Made by a program: the position numbers and the translations under genes
The notes under the pieces: model-generated
The model's database searches: none
The model's input: only the letters and a program-made list of their open reading frames with translations
What the model was told of the DNA's origin: nothing
Shown here: positions 1 to 4,465 of the stretch, piece after piece
Numbering within the stretch: the stretch's first letter is position 1
Layout: each line of letters starts with the position of its first letter
Assembly (NCBI RefSeq): GCF_001556515.1
Contig: NZ_LSJA01000239.1
Coordinates: 1-5,787 of the forward strand
Length of the DNA: 5,787 bases
Direction of reading: 5' to 3'
Origin: Caulobacter sp. CCH9-E1
GTDB taxonomy: Bacteria; Pseudomonadota; Alphaproteobacteria; Caulobacterales; Caulobacteraceae

Positions 1-3
1 CAA

Positions 4-9
4 CCCTCC
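4..9 (-). promoter_or_regulatory. Shine-Dalgarno of the next tra gene beyond the left edge
   Basis: On the minus strand the bases right after the TAG stop of the DsbC-like gene read CGGAGGGTTG. GGAGGG is a strong ribosome binding site at the correct position for a start codon lying a few bases outside the window. It implies that the operon continues and that the DsbC-like gene really ends here. By gene order in related F-type systems the next gene could be traV or traC, but nothing of it is visible. Confidence 0.6.
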
Positions 10-10
10 G

Positions 11-469
11 CTAAATCCGCAGCCCGGCTGTCTCAAAACTTCTGACGACGTACAGATCGACTTTAATGACGCTGCTGGGCGCGGCCGGGGCGGGTAGCTC
101 GGCGTTGGCTTGAGGCGCCGATGGTGCGCCCCCGATCTTGGCTTCGGCGCCGGCCATGGCGGCCAGCTCGGTGATCCGAGCGGCTGTGAGGTTGGTCTTG
201 GACTTCAGGTCGAGGACTTCCCCGATAAAGACCTTCTGACCATCCGCCGTGGCGTAGAAGACGTTCTTCCCCGCGACGACTTCACAGACGCCCTTGATCT
301 TGAAGTCACAATTCACCCCAGTGATCTTAGTCGCCGGAAACTCAGTCTGCAGGCGGCTGAGGAGCTTGGCGTTGGCGTTCTGGGACAGGGCCCAGGCCGC
401 AGCGGTCGAGCCGACGATCGCCAGAGCTGAGATCGCAGAGACGAGCATGACCTTACGCGAGATCTTCAT
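11..469 (-). CDS. Exported protein with a stand-alone DsbC/DsbG N-terminal dimerisation-like domain
   Basis: 152 residues, ending in TAG. The ATG at 469 is chosen over the longer in-frame extension to 532 because GGGAG (481-477) lies 7 nt upstream and because it starts exactly at a hydrophobic export signal (residues 1-28, MKISRKVMLVSAISALAIVG then STAAAWA). Residues about 35-105 resemble the DsbC_N fold: a GVCEVV-(x)-GKNVFYATADGQ-(x)-FIGEVLDLKS stretch followed by NLTAARI, as in the cystatin-like dimerisation domain of DsbC/DsbG. The usual second half, a thioredoxin domain with CxxC, is absent; instead there is an Ala/Pro-rich tail (112-132) and a short end. Two cysteines (C54, C62) flank the first strand of the domain, where E. 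coli DsbC has none. The start overlaps the stop of the upstream small ORF (ATGA). The family match is from memory of the motif. The likely role is periplasmic, either as a chaperone/dimerisation partner for a T4SS disulfide isomerase or structural. Disulfide isomerase activity by itself is unlikely. Confidence 0.75.
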   Translation of the reverse strand: MKISRKVMLVSAISALAIVGSTAAAWALSQNANAKLLSRLQTEFPATKITGVNCDFKIKGVCEVVAGKNVFYATADGQKVFIGEVLDLKSKTNLTAARITELAAMAGAEAKIGGAPSAPQANAELPAPAAPSSVIKVDLYVVRSFETAGLRI

Positions 470-603
470 TGGGCAACTCCCGTATGGGCGCGCGGAGGCG
501 CGATGTGGTTGGGGACGGTCGGCGAGCAGCACTCACAAGCCAGGCGGGCTGGCGCTGCTGACGGCGCAGGAGGCGTGAGGAGGATGACGAAGGCGAAGAG
601 CAT
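466..603 (-). CDS. Small 45-residue exported or membrane protein of the tra operon, unknown function
   Basis: ATG at 603 shares one base with the traB stop (TGATG), and the TGA at 468-466 overlaps the ATG of the next gene (ATGA). This ORF therefore exactly fills the 133-nt space between two operon genes in which almost every other junction is coupled the same way. A purine-rich GAAGGGGG lies just upstream of the start. The product begins MLFAFVILLTPPAPSAAPAR, a hydrophobic segment (2-10) followed by a Pro/Ala stretch like a signal peptide or a weak anchor. Then comes LACECC, three cysteines within four residues (C23, C25, C26), and a Pro/His-containing tail. The -3 residue before C23 is Arg, so it is a poor lipobox match. 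Size and position recall the small VirB7-type lipoprotein/TraV slot, but no homology can be claimed. It could also be a coupling or leader ORF without a stable product. Confidence 0.5.
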   Translation of the reverse strand: MLFAFVILLTPPAPSAAPARLACECCSPTVPNHIAPPRAHTGVAQ

Positions 604-2018
604 CAGTCCCCCTTCACCTGGAAGCCGGAGAGGAAGACGACCTCGATCGACATGCCGGTCGGCATCTCGATGACCGGCTGATATTGCTCGGCGCGCTTGA
701 TGTAGTAGTCGGCCAACATGGAAGCGGCGTTGCTCACGCCGCTCGCGACAGACCCTTGAGCGATTTCGCCTGACGACAGCTTTTCACCGCCGAGCAGACC
801 GCCGGCGCCAGCGACGGCGTTGATGCCACCCTGAGCGCTGCGATAGTTCGATGAAAGGGCCTGACCCAGGCCCTGCAGCGAGCCGGCCAGGGCGGCGCGA
901 CCTGTAAGGCCTCCAGACCGCTCGACCACGCGCCCGCGAACGCCGGCCTTTCCGTACTGCGTAGCGTAGCCTTCTACGGTCGCGACGGAGAACTTGTCCT
1001 TTCCGAGCGGGCACGAGATCCGCTGGAGCTTGACGTAGACCTTCTCACTGGAGAGTTCGGCATAGGCCGCGCCATTGACGAGACAACCACGCAGGTCGGT
1101 CGATTGATAACGACCATTGACGCCGACCGACACCGCCGGGCCCGTGATCCGGAACAGCACCGGCTTGGGGTCAGCCTGAGCCGCGATACCGGCGGCGCCG
1201 TCCACGCCCACCAACACCTTCGCGGTCGCATACGCGTTGGGCGGGACATAGTTGACCGTCTGGTAGCCGGTCAGCTTGCCCGAGAAATAGCTGGCGCCGG
1301 CCGCGCCGGTCTTGGTGACGCCGGTGGCGCCGGGCTTGTTGGCGAAATCACCACTGGTGTTGCTCGCTGAAGCACGATCGCCGTCAGACCCTGCATCGGC
1401 GGCGCGCGCCGGCGCGATCGCCCGAACCGTCGAGAACGACCGCCGCGGCCGTTCCTGGACCTGAGAAGCGGCGTATTCAAGCGGCACCCCGCCCGCGCCC
1501 GCCCCTGCAGGGGTCGGCGTCGGCGCGAGCGGGGCCGCCGGAAACGGGCCAAAGGCCGGGGAGCCCTGACCGCCTCCTACCACGCTGCCCGTGCCGCCAG
1601 CGGGTGCGGCGGAGGGTCTGGCGCGGGTCTTGTTCAATTCGTCCTGAAGCGTGGAGATGACATTCTGCGCGTCAGCGCGCTCGCCCGCAGCCTGGTCGAC
1701 CTGGGTCTTGTAGTTGAGCGCGTCCGTCTGCAGCCGAGCGTTTTCAGTCTTGAGGTTCTCAACCTCGCGCGCCAGATCCCCGTTCACCACCTCTGGCGCG
1801 GTGTCTCCGGTCTTCAGCACATCCGCCGTCGCGGTGACGCGCTGTGCTGTGGCAGGTGCTTCGGTCGGCGTTTTGAAGGTGAACCAGATGTAGCCCAGGG
1901 CCACGACACCGGCGAGACCCGCGCCGACAAGCCAAATCGACCGCTGGGTCTTGGTCGCCTTGTCGTTGACGTCGTGGACGACTTCAGCGGCGTCGCTGGG
2001 CGGAGGAAGATCGCTCAC
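603..2018 (-). CDS. traB: F-type conjugative transfer protein TraB (VirB10-like core scaffold)
   Basis: 471 residues, close to F-plasmid TraB (about 475). The GTG at 2018 is chosen over the open frame reaching 2201: AGGAGG (2031-2026) lies 7 nt upstream, the start overlaps the traK stop (GTGA), and the upstream extension is Arg-rich shadow sequence. Order: short cytoplasmic N-terminus; one membrane helix (about 27-48, SIWLVGAGLAGVVALGYIWF); heptad-like coiled coil (about 81-131); long Gly/Pro/Ala linker (135-240); periplasmic VirB10-type beta domain (about 245-471). The C-terminal domain shows a GRVVERSGGLTGR block (361-373), two cysteines (C312, C336) that could pair, and LADYYIKRAEQYQPVIEMPTG (435-455), typical of the TraB/VirB10 end. 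TraB spans inner membrane to outer-membrane core and interacts with TraK and TraV. Identification rests on architecture, motif and gene order together. Confidence 0.93.
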   Translation of the reverse strand: MSDLPPPSDAAEVVHDVNDKATKTQRSIWLVGAGLAGVVALGYIWFTFKTPTEAPATAQRVTATADVLKTGDTAPEVVNGDLAREVENLKTENARLQTDALNYKTQVDQAAGERADAQNVISTLQDELNKTRARPSAAPAGGTGSVVGGGQGSPAFGPFPAAPLAPTPTPAGAGAGGVPLEYAASQVQERPRRSFSTVRAIAPARAADAGSDGDRASASNTSGDFANKPGATGVTKTGAAGASYFSGKLTGYQTVNYVPPNAYATAKVLVGVDGAAGIAAQADPKPVLFRITGPAVSVGVNGRYQSTDLRGCLVNGAAYAELSSEKVYVKLQRISCPLGKDKFSVATVEGYATQYGKAGVRGRVVERSGGLTGRAALAGSLQGLGQALSSNYRSAQGGINAVAGAGGLLGGEKLSSGEIAQGSVASGVSNAASMLADYYIKRAEQYQPVIEMPTGMSIEVVFLSGFQVKGD

Positions 2019-2755
2019 TGGCCAGCCTCCTCGACGACGAAGACGCGGCCTTGTTCGCCGGGGCGGAGCGTTTCGTGCGAAGCGGCGGCGGCGATGACGC
2101 CCTCCACCAGGAACGCGTCGACCGTTACCGGAACCGCTTCCTGACTGACATTTGTCACGTAGATGACGCGGCCATGGAGCCCAGAGACGTCGTAGGACCA
2201 AACCTGGCGCACCATGAACGGGCCCGCCTTGCGTGAGGGCTCATAGAGGGCCTTTCGGCTGACCCCGTCGACCTCGTCGCCATTGAACATCAGGCGCGTG
2301 AACGCGGTGACGACCTCGGTGTAGGTCTCACGACGATCAGGGCGGCCGGCGATGGGCGTGCTCGTTGTAGGGCTGGATCCTGTCGCCCCTGCTCCGTCAA
2401 GCTTCACGAGGACCGTCTGGCCTTCGGCTGCGATCGGATGAAGGATCGCTTGGAGCGTTCTGCCGCTCTCCGTGACCAGGAAGACCGAAAACACGCGACC
2501 CGCCACATCACCGTCGAAACCGATAAAGGCGTCCCCGGTCTTCGCATCGGTCTCGACTAGGATTTGAGGCCCGTTCGGATCATCAATCTTACGAACGCTC
2601 TCAATCTTGTCGCCGAGCACTGCGATGCGCGACATCTGACGAGCCGAGACATCGGCTTCGAAGCGGCCATCCTTCGCGATGACCGGACCGGCGAATGCCG
2701 GGAGCGCGAGCGCTGAAAGGAGAAACGCTGCAGGGACTACGCACATCGATTTCAT
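2015..2755 (-). CDS. traK: F-type conjugative transfer protein TraK (VirB9-like, periplasmic core component)
   Basis: 246 residues; F TraK is similar in length. An N-terminal signal peptide (about 1-22, MKSMCVVPAAFLLSALALPAFA, cleavage before GPV) sends it to the periplasm. Residues 30-120 form a beta-rich region with the pattern of the secretin-like/VirB9 N-terminal domain. A Gly/Ser/Thr/Pro linker (121-142) leads to a second beta domain (about 180-246) containing VRQVWSYDVSGLHGRVIYVTN, where TraK/VirB9 proteins contact TraV/VirB7 and TraB/VirB10. The start ATG overlaps the traE stop (ATGA), with GAGGTG (2766-2761) 5 nt upstream; the stop overlaps the traB GTG. Its place between traE and traB matches F, SXT and sphingomonad-type tra operons. 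ATG at residue 4 is a possible alternative start but lacks the overlap. Confidence 0.9.
   Translation of the reverse strand: MKSMCVVPAAFLLSALALPAFAGPVIAKDGRFEADVSARQMSRIAVLGDKIESVRKIDDPNGPQILVETDAKTGDAFIGFDGDVAGRVFSVFLVTESGRTLQAILHPIAAEGQTVLVKLDGAGATGSSPTTSTPIAGRPDRRETYTEVVTAFTRLMFNGDEVDGVSRKALYEPSRKAGPFMVRQVWSYDVSGLHGRVIYVTNVSQEAVPVTVDAFLVEGVIAAAASHETLRPGEQGRVFVVEEAGQ
2026..2031 (-). promoter_or_regulatory. Ribosome binding site deciding the traB GTG start
   Basis: AGGAGG on the minus strand, 7 nt before GTG 2018-2016, inside the 3' end of traK. It is the strongest Shine-Dalgarno in the operon and fixes the TraB N-terminus at VSDLPPP (initiator Met), discarding 61 upstream in-frame codons. 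Confidence 0.8.
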
Positions 2756-3348
2756 TGGGACACCTCTGTCGAAACCTTGACCTTCTCGCCTTCGGACTGT
2801 TCGGCGGTGATCTCGGTGATGGAGGCCAAGCGCAGGGTCGCGCCGTGCTGCACAAAGCGCAGCGCGTAAATCTTGCGGCTGGTCTGAACGATCTCGTTGC
2901 CCTTGGAGACGGCGAGATTCCCCCGCACCTCGACGTAGTTCTTACGGGGGTCGACGTAGAAATCGTCCGGCCACCACGCCTGAGAGCCACGGGTCTCCTG
3001 GCGGGCCTTGCGGTCATCCACCAGCTGCGCCTTGAGCTTCTGATAGGTCGCGGGCTCGACGATCCGCTCAAGCGCGCGCTCAAGGTAGCGATCGCTTTCG
3101 GGCGTGCGATTGAGGAAGGTCCAGGTGATTTCCCGGCTTAGGCTCTCAAGGTATTCGGGCGGAACGCTCGCGCCCGGCCGAATAGCCGTGTCGACCGGCA
3201 AGGTCGGCACAAGGATCACCTGGCGGGCCTCGAGCGCGACCATCGCGATCGCGAGATTGGCCGCGAGGCTTACCGCAAGGCCAAGACCCAGAGCTGTGGT
3301 TCGGACGTTGAGGCGCTTAGCGCGCTCGATCGCTTCCGCTGCGTGCAT
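2752..3348 (-). CDS. traE: F-type conjugative transfer protein TraE (VirB5-position inner-membrane pilus assembly protein)
   Basis: 198 residues; F TraE is about 188. Short cytoplasmic N-terminus, one membrane anchor (about 17-40, TTALGLGLAVSLAANLAIAM), then a periplasmic domain. Family-like features include VLVPTLP-type sequence just after the helix (ILVPTLPVDT, 45-54), an REITWTFLNRTPE block (72-84), AWWPDDFYVDP (124-134) and a YALRF strand (about 161-165). It acts with TraL in F pilus assembly and tip formation at the inner membrane. The start lies 3 nt after the traL TGA; its ribosome binding site GGGGTGA (3358-3352) includes that stop codon, a strong sign of translational coupling. The last codons overlap the traK ATG. 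Confidence 0.93.
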   Translation of the reverse strand: MHAAEAIERAKRLNVRTTALGLGLAVSLAANLAIAMVALEARQVILVPTLPVDTAIRPGASVPPEYLESLSREITWTFLNRTPESDRYLERALERIVEPATYQKLKAQLVDDRKARQETRGSQAWWPDDFYVDPRKNYVEVRGNLAVSKGNEIVQTSRKIYALRFVQHGATLRLASITEITAEQSEGEKVKVSTEVSQ

Positions 3349-3351
3349 GAT

Positions 3352-3639
3352 TCACCCCGCCATCTCCCGGAGATGCGAAGGGGGTGTCGCTTTAAGCCTA
3401 GTGACGTCGGCCGGCAGCAGCCAGTAGCCGATCCAGAGAAGGCGCTGAAGGCCCCCACCCTGCTTCATCTTCCGCAGCGCGATAAAAATGATCGCGGACA
3501 GCCCCAAGCCATAGGCGAAGTTCAGCACCACGGTGCAGATCGCCAGTGGGATTACGACTGCGATGAGCTCGTCCGGCGTAAAGATCAAAAAACGCTCGGG
3601 CTCATCCAGATATTGCGGAATATAGGTTTCCTTTGACAT
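3352..3639 (-). CDS. traL: F-type conjugative transfer protein TraL (VirB3-like pilus assembly protein)
   Basis: 95 residues, typical of TraL (about 90-105). It opens with YIPQYLDEPERFLIFTPDEL (6-25), the hallmark N-terminus of the TraL family, followed by two hydrophobic stretches (about 25-42 and 44-55) separated by a Tyr-Gly turn and then a basic RKMKQGGG segment; WIGYWLLP (69-76) is also family-like. TraL is a small inner-membrane protein related to VirB3 and needed for pilus assembly. Its ribosome binding site is weak (GAAGCGGG shortly before ATG 3639). It is separated from traA by 182 nt, the only large gap in the operon, so its expression may differ from that of the pilin. Confidence 0.95.
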   Translation of the reverse strand: MSKETYIPQYLDEPERFLIFTPDELIAVVIPLAICTVVLNFAYGLGLSAIIFIALRKMKQGGGLQRLLWIGYWLLPADVTRLKATPPSHLREMAG

Positions 3640-3670
3640 GACCCGCTTCGCATCCCCGGACCTGTGTCAG

Positions 3671-3695
3671 CCGTCTCTATGTCCCCGAGAGACGG
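3671..3695 (-). terminator. Perfect 8-bp stem-loop in the traA-traL gap (attenuator or RNA-stability hairpin)
   Basis: CCGTCTCT at 3671-3678 and AGAGACGG at 3688-3695 are exact reverse complements with a 9-nt loop. In the minus-strand transcript it lies about 30 nt upstream of traL. No U-tract follows, so a pure intrinsic terminator is unlikely. It could protect the traA 3' end or affect traL translation. Strand is assigned by the direction of the operon. Confidence 0.4.
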
Positions 3696-3726
3696 GCCAT
3701 TCCGGTTCGCTTTTTCGAAAGAGCAA

Positions 3727-3770
3727 CGACTGATCGGGCCGGAGATTGGGATCGTCTGCCCGACCAGTCG
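3727..3770 (-). terminator. 13-bp near-perfect stem-loop after the pilin gene, likely partial terminator
   Basis: Arms 3727-3739 (CGACTGATCGGGC) and 3758-3770 (GCCCGACCAGTCG) pair at 12 of 13 positions, the one mismatch being A-C, around an 18-nt loop. It begins about 52 nt after the traA stop. On the transcribed minus strand the stem is followed by TTGCTCTTTCG, a pyrimidine-rich but interrupted tail, so it fits a leaky terminator. This would give more pilin mRNA than downstream tra mRNA, sensible because pilin is needed in excess. Confidence 0.5.
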
Positions 3771-3821
3771 CTACGGCGCGGCTCTGCGATGTCTGTCTTC
3801 GCCGAGCTGCTTTGCCTTGTC

Positions 3822-4130
3822 CTAGAACAGGGCGGTGGCCAGACCGCTGACGATGGTCGGACCGGTGGCGGCCGTCAGACCGATGCCCAGGGCGCCGCCG
3901 ATCAGCTTCCAGTCGAACTTCAGGACCATGCCCACCAGGGCCGAACCGATGCCGGCGACCGCGGCCAGCTTGCCCAGCGAGCCGTTGGCCCAGCCGGTCA
4001 GCGAGGTGACGGTCGTCGTGAAGGTGCTGTCGGTGCCGGCGACGGCCGCGCCGGACACAGCGGCCACGCAGATGGCGGCGGTGAGCGCCATTTCGACGCT
4101 CTTCTTGGAGAGGATCTGACGGATTTTCAT
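3822..4130 (-). CDS. traA: F-type conjugative pilin precursor TraA
   Basis: 102 residues. ATG 4130 is preferred over an in-frame start at 4190 because AGGGA (4143-4139) lies 8 nt upstream and because translation then begins directly with a basic leader, MKIRQILSKK. Leader 1-31 ends in a GAAVA cleavage-type sequence, giving a mature subunit of about 70-71 residues; F pilin is 70. The mature part has the two-helix pilin plan: Thr-rich N-terminus, first helix (about 63-70, continuing to the VGMV region), a short polar loop KFDWK, then a second Gly/Ala-rich helix (LIGGALGIGLTAA) and a hydrophobic end. The loop resembles the TKNVKF turn of F pilin. It is inserted in the inner membrane and extruded as the conjugative pilus. 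It is the first gene of the operon, with its own promoter region upstream and hairpins downstream. Sequence identity to F pilin is low; identification is by architecture and context. Confidence 0.85.
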   Translation of the reverse strand: MKIRQILSKKSVEMALTAAICVAAVSGAAVAGTDSTFTTTVTSLTGWANGSLGKLAAVAGIGSALVGMVLKFDWKLIGGALGIGLTAATGPTIVSGLATALF

Positions 4131-4180
4131 GGGGTTAGTCCCTGTTCGAGCTAGCGAACGCCAGAGCGGCGACACAGGAA

Positions 4181-4195
4181 TTAACAGCATTTAAC
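4181..4195. repeat. TTAAC direct repeat, 10 bp apart (CtrA-like half sites)
   Basis: TTAAC occurs at 4181-4185 and 4191-4195, giving TTAA-N6-TTAAC. The CtrA consensus of Caulobacterales is TTAA-N7-TTAA, so spacing is one base short. It overlaps the candidate -10 of the traA promoter. It could be an AT-rich promoter element or a binding site for a response regulator that reads direct repeats. Confidence 0.3.
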
Positions 4196-4210
4196 CTCGA
4201 CGCCGTGCAA
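4181..4210 (-). promoter_or_regulatory. Candidate sigma70-like promoter of the tra operon
   Basis: On the minus strand TTGCAC (4210-4205) and TGTTAA (4186-4181) are separated by 18 bp and would start transcription near 4174, leaving a leader of about 44 nt before traA. The -35 matches the consensus at 4 of 6 positions; the -10 is moderate. The -35 is one arm of the dyad at 4203-4224, so a protein on the dyad would block RNA polymerase. Prediction by eye only. Confidence 0.45.
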
Positions 4211-4224
4211 GCGGGATTGCACGG
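4203..4224. promoter_or_regulatory. Operator-like dyad overlapping the traA -35 (site 1)
   Basis: CCGTGCAA (4203-4210) and TTGCACGG (4217-4224) are perfect inverted repeats with a 6-bp spacer. The minus-strand core GTGCAATCCCGCTTGCAC matches the second site at 4429-4446 at 15 of 18 positions. Its place over the -35 suggests a repressor site. Confidence 0.6.
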
Positions 4225-4250
4225 ATTGCCCGGCGCCGAATCGCCAACTT

Positions 4251-4324
4251 GCGCCGGACAGCGCCAGAATGCGCCGGGGGACGCTTGTGTGCGTAGGCGT
4301 GCGCTCTCCTGCGTCTCGCGACGC
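4251..4324. repeat. Eight-unit 10-bp-phased RCGY array
   Basis: RCGY starts at 4251, 4261, 4271, 4281, 4291, 4301, 4311 and 4321 without a break; the first three units share GCGCC followed by R and G. The period is about one helical turn, which would put each motif on nearly the same DNA face. It lies between the two dyads and is followed by an A6 tract. It may be a cooperative protein-binding array, a bend, or a decayed tandem repeat. The units are otherwise divergent. Confidence 0.45.
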
Positions 4325-4346
4325 CAAAAAAGTCACATGCTTTGCT

Positions 4347-4358
4347 GACGTTTACGTC
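4347..4358. promoter_or_regulatory. GACGT-TT-ACGTC palindrome upstream of the plus-strand gene
   Basis: Two 5-bp arms with a 2-bp spacer, 108 bp before the ATG at 4466. GCT (4344-4346) and AGC (4360-4362) extend the symmetry if one C is bulged. It might be an activator or operator site; nothing ties it to a known protein. Confidence 0.25.
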
Positions 4359-4391
4359 CAGCTCGTGGTCTATTTTGTCGCATTAACTCAC

Positions 4392-4419
4392 TTGAACCCT
4401 GTTGTGACGCCGCCATATC
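4392..4419 (+). promoter_or_regulatory. Weak candidate promoter of the plus-strand gene
   Basis: TTGAAC (4392-4397) and CATATC (4414-4419) are spaced 16 bp apart and point towards the gene at 4466. TTGTGA (4402-4407) with TAATCT (4423-4428) is an alternative with a short 15-bp spacer. Either would place the second dyad (4429-4446) at or just after the transcription start, a normal position for an autorepression site. Confidence 0.25.
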
Positions 4420-4428
4420 GCCTAATCT

Positions 4429-4446
4429 GCGCAAGCCCGCTTGCAG
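4429..4446. promoter_or_regulatory. Operator-like dyad just upstream of the plus-strand gene (site 2)
   Basis: GCGCAAGCCCGCTTGCAG contains a perfect palindrome GCAAGC-CC-GCTTGC (4431-4444) and ends 19 bp before the ATG. It differs from the reverse complement of the traA dyad at only three positions (2, 7 and 18), and both share the 10-mer CCCGCTTGCA. Related sites at both ends of a divergent control region suggest one regulator acting on both promoters. Confidence 0.6.
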
Positions 4447-4465
4447 GAACGCCCAGGTATATTCG

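Larger units (their letters stand above)
4131..4465. other. 335-nt divergent control region between traA and the plus-strand gene
   Basis: No credible gene is seen here. Going from the traA side it contains the traA leader, a candidate traA promoter with TTAAC direct repeats (4181-4195), a dyad at 4203-4224, a GANTC site (GAATC 4238-4242, the CcrM target if the host is an alphaproteobacterium), a 10-bp-phased RCGY array (4251-4324), an A6 tract (4326-4331), a GACGT-TT-ACGTC palindrome (4347-4358) and a second dyad (4429-4446). A region this dense in symmetric elements next to the pilin gene could also include oriT, but no relaxase-type nick consensus was recognised. Confidence 0.8.

Noticed and set aside
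470..532. Upstream extension of the DsbC-like protein
   Set aside because: It overlaps the 45-codon ORF and lacks a ribosome site; GGGAG fits the ATG at 469.
2019..2201. N-terminal extension of TraB to an ATG at 2201
   Set aside because: It is Arg/Gly/Pro-rich shadow of traK, and the GTG at 2018 has AGGAGG and a stop/start overlap.
2695..3141. Long plus-strand frames opposite traE, traK and traA
   Set aside because: These are antisense shadows of well-identified tra genes in GC-rich DNA.
3709..3724. Imperfect palindrome GCTTTTTCGAAAGAGC
   Set aside because: It is part of the T-rich tail after the larger stem and has one wobble pair; not strong enough to call separately.
4131..4190. 20-codon upstream extension of the pilin
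   Set aside because: It would add hydrophobic sequence before a proper basic leader, and the ATG at 4130 has its own ribosome site; the candidate transcription start near 4174 is also inside the extension.
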